Under the pieces are notes generated by a model, which saw only the letters and a list, made by a program, of their open reading frames with translations, was not told the DNA's origin and did not search any database. From NCBI GenBank assembly GCA_018224415.1, contig JAGTUZ010000152.1:1-6507 (forward strand): 6,507 nt of DNA, read 5' to 3'. Below, piece by piece: positions 5,455 through 6,507 of the stretch (position 1 is its first letter; every line of letters begins with the position of its first letter). Origin of the DNA: Bacteroidota bacterium (GTDB taxonomy: Bacteria > Bacteroidota > Ignavibacteria > SZUA-365). A program made the translations under genes and the position numbers.

Positions 5455-5502
5455 AAAATGGAAAGATGGAAAAATGGAAAAATGGAAAGATGGAAAGATG
5501 GA
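5455..5502. repeat. Six-copy octamer tandem repeat (AARATGGA)
   Basis: Six uninterrupted units: AAAATGGA, AAGATGGA, AAAATGGA, AAAATGGA, AAGATGGA, AAGATGGA. They differ only at the third base (A/G). The array is non-coding, strongly purine-biased on the plus strand, and lies between the 3' end of the flavoprotein gene and doxX. Slippage could change the copy number. Confidence 0.9.
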
Positions 5503-5538
5503 GCAGGGGAAATCAGCCCCGGGATTTGCTTTCCATCA

Positions 5539-6507
5539 TTACCCCAACCCAAAAGTCTTCACCATTTCCCAAATGAGCGCGGGTTGATGTTTCAGCGCCG
5601 TCTTGAACACGCCCCAAATGGTACGTTTGTCCTCGCGGAGCTTGAGGACGTTGACCGCGATGTCGTCGAGCGTGGCGTCGGGGAATTTGTAGACGGCGGC
5701 TTTCATCTTGTAGTAGGTCTCGTGTTTCGCGCCGACGTCCTTGCGCCATGCCTTCGGATACTCGTCGAGGAGCGACAGGTCGTTTTTTTCCAGGGCGCGG
5801 GCGATGGCTTCGCCGGCGAGGCGCGCGCCGATCATGCCGCTGGTGATGCCTCCGCCGGACATCGGGTTGACCTGATGCGCGGCGTCGCCCACGAGTACGA
5901 CGTTGCCGTTCACCAGCGTGTCGACGGTGGTGGCGCAGGGAACCCCGCCGGCAACGGTGGTGAGCACGCTCGCATCGGGAAAACGACGTTCAATGAATTC
6001 CTGGAGATAACGGATCGCCGCCTTCTTCTTCGAGGCCATACCGCTGATACCTACACCCACGTTGGCCATGCCGTGTCCTTTGGGGAACACCCAGAGATAC
6101 CCCATGGGCGCTGCGTCGTTGCCCAAGTAGAACTCGCAGACGTCATCCTCGAGATCGACGTTCGTGAGCGTCATCTGCGCGCAGGTCTCCATGTCGCGCA
6201 GATGCGTGGTGGTGTCGATGCCGGCCCACTTGCCGACTCGCGATTCCACGCCGTCGGCGCCCACGATCACCCGCGCCTCCACCGTGCGCGGCTCGCCTTT
6301 CCACAGCAGGGACACACCCTTCCACGTTCCGGTCGATGCGGCGTCATGCGCGGAGGGCATCGCCCGCACGACGTCGCCGCCGTCGGCAGGAAGCAGGCCA
6401 TCGACGTAACTTTTGGTCCGCACGTCGACGCCGGCCTCGGCAGCAAGACGCGCGAGGTCGTAGTCGAAGATGCGGCGCTCGAGCACGTACCCGTGTCCGC
6501 CGAGATC
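5539..6507 (-). CDS. Geranylgeranyl-reductase-family FAD-dependent oxidoreductase, N-terminus outside the window
   Basis: 322 C-terminal residues are visible; the frame is open to the right edge (first residues DLGGHGY, then VLERRIFDYDLARLAAEAG). The N-terminal Rossmann GxGxxG segment is therefore outside, and the GTG at 6486 is an internal valine codon. Numbering the visible fragment, VIVGADGVESRVGKWAG (80-96) is the central DG motif of this flavoprotein class. WVFPKGHGMANVGVG (139-153) is typical of the family. VGDAAHQVNPMSGGG (206-220) is the GD motif that contacts the FAD. A helical C-terminus follows, ending LKHQPALIWEMVKTFGLG. Relatives saturate geranylgeranyl chains in (bacterio)chlorophyll, archaeal-type lipids or menaquinone tails. 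No pigment genes are visible, so an isoprenoid or menaquinone substrate is the safer guess. Membrane association is expected. No convincing terminator follows it, so read-through into doxX is possible. Confidence 0.88.
   Translation of the reverse strand, partial: DLGGHGYVLERRIFDYDLARLAAEAGVDVRTKSYVDGLLPADGGDVVRAMPSAHDAASTGTWKGVSLLWKGEPRTVEARVIVGADGVESRVGKWAGIDTTTHLRDMETCAQMTLTNVDLEDDVCEFYLGNDAAPMGYLWVFPKGHGMANVGVGISGMASKKKAAIRYLQEFIERRFPDASVLTTVAGGVPCATTVDTLVNGNVVLVGDAAHQVNPMSGGGITSGMIGARLAGEAIARALEKNDLSLLDEYPKAWRKDVGAKHETYYKMKAAVYKFPDATLDDIAVNVLKLREDKRTIWGVFKTALKHQPALIWEMVKTFGLG

Noticed and set aside
5455..5502. CRISPR array
   Set aside because: The units are 8 bases long and contiguous, with no spacers and no cas genes nearby.
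5358..5552. N-terminal extension of the DoxX protein to a start at 5552
   Set aside because: The extension translates the octamer array and other non-coding repeats, overlaps the end of the flavoprotein gene and lacks a ribosome site. The ATG at 5357 has GGAGG at the right distance and gives a family-sized protein.
6484..6486. GTG at 6486 as the true start of the flavoprotein
   Set aside because: The frame continues to the edge with family-like sequence (GGHGYVLERRIFD), and the FAD-binding N-terminus would be missing.

Overview
The window looks like a chromosomal piece of a GC-rich Gram-negative bacterium. Outer-membrane barrel signals, TonB domains, periplasmic c-type cytochromes and a BlaI/BlaR pair with a TonB-type C-terminus together suggest the Bacteroidota/Ignavibacteriota/Chlorobiota (FCB) neighbourhood. 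That placement is an inference from gene content, not a database result. All genes look intact except the two cut by the window edges. No RNA gene, CRISPR array, transposase or phage gene is visible.

Region 1 (1-2484, plus strand) is the end of a respiratory or extracellular-electron-transfer operon. It holds the 3' part of a multiheme cytochrome c with four CXXCH motifs visible. This is followed 53 bases later by a secreted protein with one N-terminal heme motif and a predicted outer-membrane beta-barrel, a Cyc2-like 'cytochrome-porin' layout. A strong hairpin plus T-run closes the operon. Together the two proteins could pass electrons between the periplasm and the cell exterior.

Region 2 (2488-4764, plus strand) is a self-contained regulatory cassette. 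It opens with a near-consensus sigma-70 promoter whose -10 and start region overlap a perfect 8-4-8 inverted repeat, a probable BlaI operator. Next come a BlaI/MecI-family repressor, a BlaR1/MecR1-type M56 metalloprotease (ATGA overlap) and a small secreted TonB-C-domain protein. In the protease, a TonB C-terminal domain takes the place of the beta-lactam-sensor domain. That domain and the small protein are clear paralogues. No beta-lactamase or penicillin-binding protein lies in the window, so signal and target are open. This is the most interesting system here.

Region 3 (4765-4903) is a non-coding convergent junction. It holds a 26-bp inverted-repeat pair (REP/BIME-like), a heptamer tandem repeat and a 16-bp perfect hairpin that probably terminates transcription from both sides.

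Region 4 (4902-6507, minus strand) holds a DoxX-family membrane protein and, upstream of it on the same strand, the C-terminal two-thirds or more of a geranylgeranyl-reductase-family flavoprotein that runs off the right edge. The 181-base gap between them carries a six-copy octamer tandem repeat, a small REP-like hairpin and a weak candidate promoter for doxX.
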